Source: Pontibacter oryzae (GTDB taxonomy: Bacteria; Bacteroidota; Bacteroidia; Cytophagales; Hymenobacteraceae). Taken from it: 64,000 bases of DNA. Shown in pieces: positions 1-8,272 of this stretch. The stretch is from contig NZ_QWGE01000003.1 of the NCBI RefSeq assembly GCF_003576375.1, forward strand, positions 248,001-312,000. Reading direction: 5' to 3'. Each line of letters begins with the position of its first letter. Within the stretch, counting starts at the first letter, position 1. Position numbers and translations under genes: made by a program. The notes under the pieces were generated by a model. That model ran no database searches. It was not told where the DNA came from and was given only the letters and a program-made list of their open reading frames with translations.

Positions 1-332
1 GCATTACCATTTTCTCCATAGCTGAAACCGGTAGTATATGGTGTTGAATAAACACCATCGCTACCAACTACATATACTTGCTTTATATCCTGGTTTTCGA
101 TACCCAGGTACCAGCCCGGTTGAGAGCCCGCCCCTCCATTCGCCCAAACAGTGTATCTTCCGTTCACCGTGGCGAGCCCAGAGTTGAATGCTTGGCTATA
201 GGCGTTAAATGCCTTTGTGGTGCTGTTGTATTCTATACCAACCTGCCCAAATGCTGAAGCAGCGCCAAGCACAAGGAGTGGCAAGAGCAGGAAGTATGAC
301 GAGAATTTCGAGATAGTTGTATAACGTGTCAT
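1..332 (-). CDS. Secreted protein of unknown function (partial, 5' part only)
   Basis: The gene enters the window with only its N-terminal 110 codons; the 3' end lies beyond base 1. The start is the ATG at 332-330. Residues 1-29 form a classical signal peptide: a short basic start, a Leu-rich core and a likely cleavage after AFG. The exported part begins QVGIEYNSTTKAFNAYSQAF and is rich in Asn, Gly, Ser and Tyr, which suits a secreted or cell-surface protein. I recognise no domain. In a type IX secretion organism a C-terminal sorting domain is possible, but that end is not visible. It lies upstream of an AT-rich spacer and is read away from the fatty-acid hydroxylase region. Confidence 0.7.
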   Translation of the reverse strand, partial: MTRYTTISKFSSYFLLLPLLVLGAASAFGQVGIEYNSTTKAFNAYSQAFNSGLATVNGRYTVWANGGAGSQPGWYLGIENQDIKQVYVVGSDGVYSTPYTTGFSYGENGN

Positions 333-671
333 TTCTTTGTAGAAGTATATCCTATAATCTTATGATTTAATACCTTAAATATTCCATTTAATATATTCAC
401 AAGCATATACTTAACTATAGAGATATATGTTACAAAATATATCTAATGTTTTATATACACTTCAAATGTAAACCATAAAAATATATAAATCAATATATAG
501 AAATTATAAATATCACAGAAAAATTAAACGCTTACTCTACAAAATATCACTATTTACGCTTGTTTTACAGCTATATAGCCAAAACCCCGGTTTAAGGGTT
601 GTATGTTTTTGTACAAAACGCATAAAAAAAAGGGCTACTAGAGCCCTTAAAAAAATTAGTTTTTGTAAAAT
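333..671. other. AT-rich intergenic region
   Basis: About 340 bases with long A/T runs and no credible reading frame. It should hold the promoter of the secreted-protein gene at its left end, and it holds the terminator of the hydroxylase gene at its right end (630-648). I see no RNA gene. Confidence 0.6.
630..648 (-). terminator. Intrinsic terminator of the fatty-acid hydroxylase gene
   Basis: A 7-bp stem (AAGGGCT/AGCCCTT, 630-636 with 642-648) has a 5-nt loop. On the minus strand it is followed by a run of T (a run of A at 624-631 on the plus strand). It lies 24 nt after the stop codon at 672. Confidence 0.8.
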
Positions 672-1280
672 TTATCTGTTACGCTTAGGCATTGTACCTA
701 AAATATAGTCCCAGAGGGGAGAAGATACGCCAAATGCTTTATCGTGATCCTTGTAGTGATGGATACTGTGGTTGATCCAGAGTTGCTTTAAAAAATTCTT
801 GGGCGGTGGGTAGGCATGTACAATATAATGCACCAGCAGGTACATGGCATAACCAAACAGCACACCGGCCACTACACCAAACACAAACGTGCCGAAGATC
901 ACTTTAAATATAAAGAAGAAAGCCGAGGCGTAAAGTATACTTACAACCGGTGGCATGGCCAGGCGCTTCTTATCTTTAGGGAAATCGTGATGGTTGCCGT
1001 GGAAAAGGTACTGCAAACGCGCCTTTAGTGGTGTGTTGGTATCCATATGGAACACATAGCGGTGCGCCAGGTACTCTATCAGGGTAAAAATAAACCACCC
1101 CATGAAAAAGAACCCGATGGCCTCGAATATACTGATAAAGCTATGCGTAATTCCATAGTACACCAACCCGACAGCTATCGTCAGGAAAATTGAAATAGGT
1201 ACAGCTATGTGCGTTCTGGTCATTTTCTCCAGAACAGGGTTTTTAAAGAGCTGTGCGCTTCCTTTATGATTAGGTTTCAT
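672..1280 (-). CDS. Fatty acid hydroxylase / sterol desaturase family membrane protein
   Basis: A 202-residue integral membrane protein of the non-haem di-iron hydroxylase family. The histidine clusters that bind the iron pair in this family are visible in order: HRYVFH (73-78), HGNHH (94-98), HYIVH (151-155) and HSIHH (171-175), followed by a conserved GVSSPLWDYILGT end. Hydrophobic segments lie near 25-45, 48-70 and 112-150. The length matches short bacterial FA2H-like members, which lack the cytochrome b5 domain of the eukaryotic enzymes. By family it would hydroxylate the acyl chain of a membrane lipid, for instance a sphingolipid or another amide-linked chain; the actual substrate is not visible. 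It is a single gene with its own terminator. Confidence 0.85.
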   Translation of the reverse strand: MKPNHKGSAQLFKNPVLEKMTRTHIAVPISIFLTIAVGLVYYGITHSFISIFEAIGFFFMGWFIFTLIEYLAHRYVFHMDTNTPLKARLQYLFHGNHHDFPKDKKRLAMPPVVSILYASAFFFIFKVIFGTFVFGVVAGVLFGYAMYLLVHYIVHAYPPPKNFLKQLWINHSIHHYKDHDKAFGVSSPLWDYILGTMPKRNR

Positions 1281-1378
1281 AATTGATTTTGATGTATTAT
1301 TTAACGCTGCAAAGCTACTTAAATTTTCAAATCAAGACGTAAAAGACGTGGCTTGTTCTACTATAACGGCAGCAGAGG

Positions 1379-1885
1379 TTATAGGTTAAGCACCCGCAAA
1401 AAGTCACTAACTTTTATGGCGGGGCCCTTTAGCGTATGCTTTGCGCGGGTATAGAACTGCTTGCGGTGAGCGAATGTTTCGGTAAGGTATGAAATTAATT
1501 CGTCGGCGGTTTTGCCTGCCAGCAGCGGGCGCTCTTGCTGTCCGCGCCTTAGCAGCCTACTGGCCAGTTGGTTGGCGGGCACATCCAGGAAAAATGTTTG
1601 CCCCTGGCGGTTCATAAAATCTATGTTATCGAAGAAGCAGGGCGCGCCTCCGCCGGTTGCCACAACAGCCTGCTGGTGCTGCGCCGCAATTTGCTGCAGG
1701 GCCTGCCGCTCCAGGCTCCGGAAATGTTCCTGACCCTGCACTGCAAATAACTCTGCTATACTTTGCCCCTGCTGCCGCACAATGTACTCATCTAGGTCCA
1801 CGAAGGTATAGCCAAGGCGCTGCGCCAACTGCCGGCCCAGGGTGGTTTTCCCGCTGCCCATCATACCTATTAAGAAGATTCGCAT
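1379..1885 (-). CDS. aroK: Shikimate kinase
   Basis: This enzyme phosphorylates shikimate at the 3-OH in the aromatic amino-acid pathway. The 168-residue length is typical. The Walker A loop GMMGSGKT is at 7-14, the shikimate-binding Asp in VDLDEY at 32, Arg near 56, the GGG turn at 78-80, the lid with RRGQQERPLL around 113-122, and the C-terminal Arg at 141. It starts at an ATG with no evident Shine-Dalgarno sequence, as is usual in this phylum. It follows the 1930-2589 gene on the same strand after 44 nt and may be cotranscribed with it. No other aro gene is nearby. Confidence 0.95.
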   Translation of the reverse strand: MRIFLIGMMGSGKTTLGRQLAQRLGYTFVDLDEYIVRQQGQSIAELFAVQGQEHFRSLERQALQQIAAQHQQAVVATGGGAPCFFDNIDFMNRQGQTFFLDVPANQLASRLLRRGQQERPLLAGKTADELISYLTETFAHRKQFYTRAKHTLKGPAIKVSDFLRVLNL

Positions 1886-1929
1886 TAGGAGTTGTAGCTA
1901 TTGATTATTTAATATTAAAATTCGTTCGC

Positions 1930-2589
1930 TTAATCTCGGCATAATCCATCTTCTTCTGGGTCTGCAAAAGACTTTTGCCTTCTGTGCTCCGAAACTTCTC
2001 CTGATTTATCAACTCGCACTACAACTGTATAATACGGGTGCTCCCCACAGCCGAAAGCTTTATAGTCAAATAATTGCACCAAATAGTAACCATCTACTTC
2101 TTGCACTACTGTTGTTCTTGGCTTACTATTAAAGTACCTGTATCCATCTTTAAAATAGCTTTTATTAAAGACTGGATAATAGCCAGACATTACAATAGCA
2201 TAGCTTAACGCTTCCTCTCTTGTCTCAACCGGTGCAAAAATCTCCTTAAACTGTGACCTACTGGAGATAAATTTAAATTCTACTGAATCTTCAATTACTA
2301 TGTTTTTGCAACCACACATCATTCCTTTGTTTGCCCACTTTGAGTCATGGCAATACTCACTTTTATCGCATAGAGCAAAAGTATAAGCAAAACTATGAGT
2401 TGGTTTAAGGCCACCTAAATAATCAGGCGCTTTTCTAACATCAAAGTATCCATACTTGGTTTTAATCTCATCATATCTTGTTGAATCTATTTGCAAGGTC
2501 TGTATCTGACTAAAATCTTCTGTTATAGATTCATCTGTACATGACCAAAGAAATAATATCAGCAACAGGACACCCAACTTGTTACTCAC
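1930..2589 (-). CDS. Hypothetical lipoprotein
   Basis: A 219-residue protein with a lipoprotein signal: a hydrophobic stretch at 5-15 followed by FLWSC, the Cys at 17 being the predicted lipidation site. Six or more Cys occur in the mature part, including a CDKSEYC and a MCGC cluster, which could form disulfides or bind metal. I do not recognise the family. Its start lies inside the end of the DoxX-type gene (8-nt overlap), so its translation is probably coupled to that gene. The DoxX partner carries a redox-type motif, which makes a periplasmic redox or metal role conceivable, but this is only inference. Confidence 0.65.
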   Translation of the reverse strand: MSNKLGVLLLILFLWSCTDESITEDFSQIQTLQIDSTRYDEIKTKYGYFDVRKAPDYLGGLKPTHSFAYTFALCDKSEYCHDSKWANKGMMCGCKNIVIEDSVEFKFISSRSQFKEIFAPVETREEALSYAIVMSGYYPVFNKSYFKDGYRYFNSKPRTTVVQEVDGYYLVQLFDYKAFGCGEHPYYTVVVRVDKSGEVSEHRRQKSFADPEEDGLCRD

Positions 2590-3685
2590 CCTCCGCCAGC
2601 AGTTCCTGCACCTCTTCTATGTCTGGGGTGTCGTTGTGGTGCCACTTGCCTTTTACCGTGCCGTTCTGGAGTAGCACAAGCCCCGGGTTGGAACGAATAA
2701 TGGTTTTAAGCACGGTGCCATCGCCAAAGTAAAACGGCACAGCCAGGTTTACCTCGTGGCGGAAAACCTCAAAATCCTGAGCGCTGCTGCTGGTTATCAC
2801 CATTGGGGTAATACCAGCTTTCTCGGCTGCTTTAACTAGTGCGTTTATACTTTCGAAGTTCTTCTGCTCGGCCTTTGCCACGCTTTGCACTAGTATCAGC
2901 AGTTTGTTGCCACTTAGTACTTCCTGTGTAAAGTCGGCCTCATCGTTCCAAACGTTAAAGTCCGTGATCTTTGGCCCATCCTCGGGGTTAACAGCCAGCA
3001 TCTCCTTAAAAGTATAAGTCGTGTCGGTTGGGTACTCTTCAAACTCTTCTTCCTGGCCATCCTTGGTCATCACATACTTGTAACGCAACGGCGCCGAAGG
3101 CTTCATCAGTTCTGGGATGTTGTTACCGACTTTGTAAGACCTGAAATCGATGTAAGGCAAGTGCTCATACGCATACCACCCTATAACCACTGATAGCGCC
3201 GCTGTGATAATTGTAATAATGGTGCCTGATGATGCACGCACAAAAGGTGGCAGGTAGCGCTGCGTAAACAGCAACACTAGAATCATCAGCAACAACACGA
3301 TATCTTTTGTAAACGATTGCCAAGGCGTGAGTACAATGGCGTCGCCGAAGCACCCGCAATCCGTTACTTTGTTAAAGTATGCCGAGTAAAACGTCAGGAA
3401 GGTGAAAAACACGATAATCAGCAGCAGCAGCCATAGTATAAGCTTCAGCCGGAAACGCACCAGCAAAGCTACACCCAGCACAATCTCTGCGGCGCTCAGG
3501 AAAATGGATAGGAACAGTGAGTATGGCTCAAAGCTCTTGAAAAAAGGAGCGATGTCTGTGGAGAATACCTCAAAATACTCCTCTAGTTTAATGGCTGTGC
3601 CCACCGGGTCGTTTATCTTGATAAGGCCCGAAAAGATGAACAGCACGCCCACAAAGAGCCAGAAAAACTTTGTAATGAACTTCAT
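2582..3685 (-). CDS. DoxX/MauE-type membrane protein with thiol-redox-like C-terminal domain (BT_3928-type)
   Basis: A 367-residue protein. The N-terminal half has four or five transmembrane helices typical of the DoxX/MauE superfamily, including FSGLIKINDPVGTA near 18-31. A conserved CGCFGDA loop follows near 110-116. The C-terminal half (about 180-367) is soluble and resembles a thioredoxin-like fold without an obvious CxxC (segment GNKLLILVQSV and following). This is the layout of the Bacteroidota family often labelled BT_3928. The paired Cys in CGC suggests exchange of electrons or disulfides across the inner membrane, by analogy with MauE and VKOR-like proteins. The downstream lipoprotein overlaps its last codons. 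Confidence 0.8.
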   Translation of the reverse strand: MKFITKFFWLFVGVLFIFSGLIKINDPVGTAIKLEEYFEVFSTDIAPFFKSFEPYSLFLSIFLSAAEIVLGVALLVRFRLKLILWLLLLIIVFFTFLTFYSAYFNKVTDCGCFGDAIVLTPWQSFTKDIVLLLMILVLLFTQRYLPPFVRASSGTIITIITAALSVVIGWYAYEHLPYIDFRSYKVGNNIPELMKPSAPLRYKYVMTKDGQEEEFEEYPTDTTYTFKEMLAVNPEDGPKITDFNVWNDEADFTQEVLSGNKLLILVQSVAKAEQKNFESINALVKAAEKAGITPMVITSSSAQDFEVFRHEVNLAVPFYFGDGTVLKTIIRSNPGLVLLQNGTVKGKWHHNDTPDIEEVQELLAEGE

Positions 3686-3764
3686 CAGAAAAGTTAGAGA
3701 GTTAGAAAGTTAATAAGTTTGTGCGCCAAAGATTAGGAGTTCTACCTGTATCCTCCCCACCGCT

Positions 3765-3786
3765 GGTGCGAGCTTGCAGCTCGTAC
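3765..3786. repeat. Short palindromic intergenic element
   Basis: GGTGCGAGC (3765-3773) is followed by ttgc-type spacing and GCTCGTACC (3778-3786), giving 8 of 9 pairs. There is no T run, so it is not a normal terminator. It lies between the DUF1599 and DoxX genes and looks like a REP-like intergenic palindrome. Confidence 0.5.
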
Positions 3787-3836
3787 CTTCACCTGGTAAC
3801 ACCGCCTCCCCTGTTTTTCGGAGAAGCCTGGAAAAG

Positions 3837-4382
3837 TTACGCCGCGAAGCCGGATTTTATCAATGCAAACACGGCGTAATTGATCATATCGCGGTAATTG
3901 GCCTCCACACCTTCTGAGATCAGCGTCTGGCCCTCGTTATCCTCAATCTGCTTGGTACGATACAGCTTCATCAGGATAATATCGGTGATGGAGCTTACGC
4001 GCATGTCGCGCCAGGCCTCACCGTAATCGTGGTTTTTGGCGTTCAGCAGCTTAATGTTCTCCTCGATGTGGTGCGTATACTCGCGCTCCACCTCCTCCGC
4101 CGACAGGCTCTGCGGAGCATTCGCAGGCAGGTTCAGCTGCATTAGCGCAATAACGCAGTAGTTGATGATGCCAACAAACTCGCCGTTAATATCATCCTCC
4201 ACCAGCTGTTTTCCTTTTTCCTGAATGGAGCGGATGCGCTGCGCCTTTATAAAGATCTGATCGGTGATGGAAGGCAGCCGCAGCACGCGCCAGGCAGTGC
4301 CGTAATCCTTGGTTTTCTTCACAAATGTATCTTTGCAGCGCTGTACTACCTGATTATATTCTTGCAGTGTTTGACTAATCAA
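3837..4382 (-). CDS. DUF1599 domain protein
   Basis: The protein is built from two tandem copies of one unit. Each copy has a KTKDYG.AWR.LR..SITD segment (KTKDYGTAWRVLRLPSITDQ, then NHDYGEAWRDMRVSSITDI), followed by a second shared block ending INY.V.AL. This two-copy layout is the DUF1599 family of Bacteroidota; its biochemical role is unknown to me. The longest frame begins with the ATG at 4427, but that would overlap the divergent folP start at 4418. I therefore prefer the TTG at 4382-4380 (protein beginning LISQTLQEYNQ), which leaves a 35-nt divergent spacer. The DUF1599 and folP pairing suggests a conserved neighbourhood. Confidence 0.8.
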   Translation of the reverse strand: MISQTLQEYNQVVQRCKDTFVKKTKDYGTAWRVLRLPSITDQIFIKAQRIRSIQEKGKQLVEDDINGEFVGIINYCVIALMQLNLPANAPQSLSAEEVEREYTHHIEENIKLLNAKNHDYGEAWRDMRVSSITDIILMKLYRTKQIEDNEGQTLISEGVEANYRDMINYAVFALIKSGFAA

Positions 4383-4417
4383 CTTTTTAGCTTTAATTTT
4401 AAAAATAATTGACCTAC

Positions 4418-5284
4418 ATGCCAACATTGGAAGCGAAAGATACGCTTTTTAAGAAAAAATACACACTAAACTGCCGTGGAAAGCTGCTCTCCCTGGAGGC
4501 GCCGCTGGTCATGGGCATCCTTAACCTTACCCCCGACTCTTTTTACCCGGGCAGCCGCCTGAGTTCTGCCGAAGAAGCCGTTGCCAAAGCCGGAAAAATG
4601 CTATCCGATGGAGCCGACATACTTGATATTGGCGGTTACAGCAGCCGGCCCGGCGCTGCAGACATTTCTGCGCAGGAGGAACAGGAACGCATACTCCCGG
4701 CAATACAAGCCATACTTCAAAAATACCCGGAAGCGATTTTATCGGTAGATACGTTTCGTGCTGACGTGGCCGAAGCCGCAGTAAACGCCGGTGCCGCCAT
4801 CATCAACGACATCTCGGGGGGGCTTCTGGATGAGGCCATGTTTGAAACATTGGCGCGCCTGCAGGTGCCTTATATACTGATGCACATGCGCGGCACGCCC
4901 CAAACCATGAGCGGCCTGGCAAAGTATGAGGATGTAACGGTAGAGGTGCTGGACGAGCTGCGCGTGCAGGTAGCCAAGCTGCAACAACTGGGCGTAAAGG
5001 ACATTATCCTGGACCCTGGCTTCGGGTTTGCCAAAACCGTGGAACATAATTTTGAATTGCTTCGCCATTTGGATGATTTGCGTATCTTAGACCTGCCATT
5101 ACTAGTCGGCCTCTCCCGGAAATCCATGGTATACAAAACTCTGGGCATTGAGCAGGCCGATGCCCTAACGGGTACAATAGTGGTAAACACGCTGGCGTTG
5201 ACAAAAGGTGCCGACATTTTGCGCGTACACGACGTAAAAGAAGCGAAGCAAACAATTATACTTTTAGAGAAAGCGAAACTTTGA
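4418..5284 (+). CDS. folP: Dihydropteroate synthase
   Basis: It condenses p-aminobenzoate with the pterin pyrophosphate in folate synthesis and is the target of sulfonamides. The TIM-barrel signature motifs are present: MGILNLTPDSF (32-42), ADILDIGGYSSRPGA (66-80), SVDTF, INDISGG, LMHMRGTP, DPGFGFAKT, GLSRKS and the C-terminal RVHDVKEA. I chose the ATG at 4418; an in-frame TTG at 4409 would add only three residues. Its TGA stop overlaps the TTG start of cdaA by four bases (TTGA, 5281-5284), so the two genes are translationally coupled. Confidence 0.95.
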   Translation: MPTLEAKDTLFKKKYTLNCRGKLLSLEAPLVMGILNLTPDSFYPGSRLSSAEEAVAKAGKMLSDGADILDIGGYSSRPGAADISAQEEQERILPAIQAILQKYPEAILSVDTFRADVAEAAVNAGAAIINDISGGLLDEAMFETLARLQVPYILMHMRGTPQTMSGLAKYEDVTVEVLDELRVQVAKLQQLGVKDIILDPGFGFAKTVEHNFELLRHLDDLRILDLPLLVGLSRKSMVYKTLGIEQADALTGTIVVNTLALTKGADILRVHDVKEAKQTIILLEKAKL

Positions 5285-6123
5285 TTTTTTTATTCAGCAT
5301 AGGTTTTTTGGAGATTGGGTGGATTGAGATAATTGACATCCTGCTCGTAACGGTGTTGCTGTACCAGTTGTACAAGCTCCTGACGGGCAGTGTGGCACTT
5401 AAGATTTTCCTGGGCCTGCTCTCTATTTACCTGCTTTACCTAGTGGTGCGCGCCGCCGGCATGGAACTGCTCACCATCATACTTGGCCAGTTTATGGGCG
5501 TTGGTGTGCTGGCCGCCATCATACTTTTCCAGCCCGAAATACGGCGTTTCCTGTTGCTGATCGGTAAAACCACCGCCTTTAACAACGACCGCTTTTTCAG
5601 GAGTTTCCCGTGGCGCCGCGAGCAGAGCGATAAACTTAGCCTAACGCCCTTTATCGAAGCCTCCAAATCCTTGGCAGGCAAAAATACCGGAGCCCTGATT
5701 GTGTTTGCCAAAAGCTCCGAGCTGAAATATTACGCCGAGTCCGGTGACCTGATCGATGCCGTGATCTCGAAGCGCCTGCTCATGTCTATCTTTAACAAGA
5801 ACAGCCCGCTGCACGATGGTGCCGTTATAATTTCGGGCAGCCGCATTAAAGCCGCACGCTGCATACTTCCGGTATCCGAAAACCAGGAAATCCCGGCCTC
5901 TATGGGTTTGCGCCACCGCGCCGCCATCGGCCTGACCGAGATTACAGATAGCGTTGTATTGGTTGTATCAGAGGAAACGGGGCAGATTGCCTTGGTGCGC
6001 AACGGCGAAGTATACCGCAACCTCTCGTCGGCAGATCTGCGCGTAAAGCTAAACCAGTTCCTGTTCGATACCGACCAAAAGCCAGCCGCCGCTGTCTCAG
6101 AAAAATCAGTCAGCGCAGCATAA
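5281..6123 (+). CDS. cdaA: Diadenylate cyclase CdaA (c-di-AMP synthase)
   Basis: A 280-residue membrane enzyme that makes cyclic di-AMP from two ATP. Three transmembrane helices cover about 15-95. The DisA_N catalytic domain follows (about 100-245), with DGA at 179-181 and RHR at 211-213, both needed for catalysis in this family. The start is a TTG embedded in the folP stop (TTGA). No ATG exists nearby that would keep the first transmembrane segment, and the protein then begins in the usual way for the family. c-di-AMP controls potassium and osmolyte balance and cell-wall homeostasis in other bacteria. No CdaR or GlmM gene is adjacent, unlike in Firmicutes. Confidence 0.93.
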   Translation: MIFLFSIGFLEIGWIEIIDILLVTVLLYQLYKLLTGSVALKIFLGLLSIYLLYLVVRAAGMELLTIILGQFMGVGVLAAIILFQPEIRRFLLLIGKTTAFNNDRFFRSFPWRREQSDKLSLTPFIEASKSLAGKNTGALIVFAKSSELKYYAESGDLIDAVISKRLLMSIFNKNSPLHDGAVIISGSRIKAARCILPVSENQEIPASMGLRHRAAIGLTEITDSVVLVVSEETGQIALVRNGEVYRNLSSADLRVKLNQFLFDTDQKPAAAVSEKSVSAA

Positions 6124-6436
6124 TTTTATGCTTCCGAAAGGCAGCACTTCAGTGTTTGCTGCCTTGAACAAGGGCTACTTTAAAGCCACGCAGGTATAAA
6201 AGCACAGCAGGCTTTCGACTTGTTTTAGCCAGTAGCATACTATGGTTATATTTCTCAAGTTAAAAGCTTGCCATGATCAGCTATGAGATGTGACTTCGCG
6301 GCAGTAATGCTTAACATGCCCTTACAGCGGTCCGCTGCAGATTTTTTGAGAAAGAATGCCTGAAACGGTTCGCGTGAGATTAAGTGAAGAGTATACCTCA
6401 ACCTCCCTAACGCTTGAACACCCTACATTCCAAACT
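6124..6436. other. Intergenic region between convergent genes
   Basis: About 310 bases. A 9-bp hairpin, AAGGCAGCA with TGCTGCCTT (6138-6146/6157-6165), lies 14 nt after the cdaA stop. It lacks a good T tail but could end the folP-cdaA transcript. I see no coding or RNA gene in the remainder. Confidence 0.5.
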
Positions 6437-6643
6437 CTAAAGTTTTCCTTGCCGCCTATACCACACCAGCCAGTAGGCCGCAATACCCAACACAGGCACC
6501 ACCCACAGTATGGCCACCCAGATCAGGCGCGAGCCGATAGGGTAATCAGATTTGAAAATAAGGTGAATAAGGGCAATGGCCACCAGCAGGTAGTTTAGCG
6601 TGACCAGTAGGAAAATCTCGGGGTTCCGTGCAAATAGCTCCAT
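6437..6643 (-). CDS. PLDc_N-type small membrane protein
   Basis: A 68-residue protein with two transmembrane helices and the PLDc_N pattern: a first helix, then FKSDYPIGSRLIWVAI, then VVPVLGIAAYWLVWYRR. This is the same module found at the N terminus of cardiolipin synthases, but no phospholipase D domain follows, so it is a stand-alone module. Its function is unknown. It lies 3 nt downstream of the 6647-6934 gene, so the two are surely cotranscribed. Confidence 0.75.
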   Translation of the reverse strand: MELFARNPEIFLLVTLNYLLVAIALIHLIFKSDYPIGSRLIWVAILWVVPVLGIAAYWLVWYRRQGKL

Positions 6644-6646
6644 GGG

Positions 6647-6934
6647 CTAGAATAGGGTTTCACTTACAAACCACATTAGGTAGAGCAGCGCCGGCGCGAT
6701 TAGTAGCAGAATAGTGCCGATATGCACGCGTGTCCACTGTGGGTTCAGTAGCATGCTCAGGTATGCCTCCACCGACAGCAGCAGTGAGAAGTAGAATGCT
6801 ATCTGCAGCAGTGTGTACATAATATCGGCCTCGCCGCGAATACCTGCCGTAGTATAGGCCAGAAACGATATTACCATCCACGACAGCACCGTGCCCAGTA
6901 ACACCTGCCCCGGCTTTATTTTAATGTTATTCAT
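6647..6934 (-). CDS. Small membrane protein of unknown function
   Basis: A 95-residue protein with three predicted transmembrane helices, near 10-30, 38-60 and 70-93. There are few charged residues and no Cys or His cluster. I recognise no family. It is followed after 3 nt by the PLDc_N-type gene. The two small hydrophobic proteins may act together in the inner membrane, but nothing in the sequence proves it. Confidence 0.6.
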   Translation of the reverse strand: MNNIKIKPGQVLLGTVLSWMVISFLAYTTAGIRGEADIMYTLLQIAFYFSLLLSVEAYLSMLLNPQWTRVHIGTILLLIAPALLYLMWFVSETLF

Positions 6935-6975
6935 ACTTTCTGCGGCTTCTTTACCGGTACAAGTTATAAAAAAAC

Positions 6976-7004
6976 AAAGCCACTCCCATAACAGGAGTGG
7001 CTTT
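6976..7004 (-). terminator. Terminator of kbl
   Basis: A perfect 11-bp stem (6976-6986 with 6994-7004, AAAGCCACTCC/GGAGTGGCTTT) with a 7-nt loop. On the minus strand it is followed by TTTG then a T run. It lies 27 nt after the kbl stop. Confidence 0.9.
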
Positions 7005-7030
7005 TCTATACTTGAAGTATGGGTTTACAC

Positions 7031-8221
7031 TTACTTGATCACACCCAGCTCCTTGCCAACTTCCACGAAAGCGGCGATACATTTATCGATGTGCTCTTTG
7101 TCGTGCACGGCGGATAGCTGCACACGGATGCGCGCCTGGCCTTTTGGCACTACCGGGTAGTAGAAACCGATTACGTAAATGCCCTTATCCAACATGCGGG
7201 CGGCAAACTCCTGCGCCAGCGGGGCATCGTAAAGCATAACCGGCACAATCGGGTGGTCGCCGGGCTTAATGTCGAAACCCGCCGCCGTGATCTGCTCACG
7301 GAAGTACTTGGTGTTCCACTCCAGTTTATCGCGCAGCTCAGTGGTAGAGCTCAGCAGGTCCAGCACTGCAATAGATGCACCCACAATAGACGGGGCCAGC
7401 GAGTTAGAGAACAAGTATGGCCGCGAACGCTGGCGCAGCATATCGATGATCTCTTTTCGGCCAGAGGTAAAGCCGCCCATCGCACCGCCAAGCGCCTTGC
7501 CCAGCGTGCCCGTAATGATGTCGATTTTACCCACTACGTTGTGGTACTCGTGCGTGCCGCGGCCTGTTTTGCCCATAAAACCGGAGCTGTGGCAATCATC
7601 CACCATAATCAGGGCTTTATACTTGTCAGCCAACTCCACGATCTTATCCAGCTGGGCCACGGTGCCATCCATCGAGAAAGCGCCATCTGTTACGATAATG
7701 CGGTGTTTTGCACTTTGGGCTTCCTGCAATTTGGCTTCCAGGTCGGCCATGTCGTTGTGGTTGTAGCGGAAGCGCTGCGCCTTGCATAAACGCACACCAT
7801 CAATAATAGAGGCGTGGTTCAGGGCATCAGAGATAATCGCTGACTCAGCATCGAACAGCGGCTCGAACACGCCTCCGTTGGCATCAAAAGCGGCCGCGTA
7901 AAGTATGGTATCCTCGGTGCCCAGAAACTCGGAGATCTTGTGCTCCAGCTCTTTATGTATATCCTGGGTACCGCAGATAAAGCGCACCGAGCTCATGCCG
8001 TAGCCATGCGTATCAATGGCCTCCTTGGCCGCCTCAATTACACGCGGGTGCGCAGACAGGCCCAAGTAGTTGTTGGCACAAAAATTAAGCACATGGTGCA
8101 TTTGCGTGGTATCGATGTCTGCGCCCTGCGGCGTGGTGATAATGCGCTCCTGCTTATACAATCCTGCCTCTTTAATCTCGGCAAGCTGTTGTTCTAGGTC
8201 TGGTTTTAAAGTCTCGTACAT
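7031..8221 (-). CDS. kbl: Glycine C-acetyltransferase (2-amino-3-ketobutyrate CoA ligase)
   Basis: A PLP enzyme of the alpha-oxoamine synthase family that splits 2-amino-3-oxobutyrate with CoA into glycine and acetyl-CoA, the second step of threonine breakdown. The 396-residue length is normal. [14 protein letters not shown] is near 46-59, VRFICGTQ at 79-86, the PLP-pairing Asp and His in VDDCHSSGF (about 207-215), and the Schiff-base Lys in GTLGKALGG at 242. The first-step enzyme, threonine dehydrogenase, is encoded divergently at 9886-10860 with one repetitive gene between them, which supports Kbl over the related KAS or BioF enzymes. Confidence 0.95.
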   Translation of the reverse strand: MYETLKPDLEQQLAEIKEAGLYKQERIITTPQGADIDTTQMHHVLNFCANNYLGLSAHPRVIEAAKEAIDTHGYGMSSVRFICGTQDIHKELEHKISEFLGTEDTILYAAAFDANGGVFEPLFDAESAIISDALNHASIIDGVRLCKAQRFRYNHNDMADLEAKLQEAQSAKHRIIVTDGAFSMDGTVAQLDKIVELADKYKALIMVDDCHSSGFMGKTGRGTHEYHNVVGKIDIITGTLGKALGGAMGGFTSGRKEIIDMLRQRSRPYLFSNSLAPSIVGASIAVLDLLSSTTELRDKLEWNTKYFREQITAAGFDIKPGDHPIVPVMLYDAPLAQEFAARMLDKGIYVIGFYYPVVPKGQARIRVQLSAVHDKEHIDKCIAAFVEVGKELGVIK

Positions 8222-8272
8222 AGTTTCGTTTCTCGTTATACGTTGCTCGTTGTTTTCTCTTTTATAGTATGA

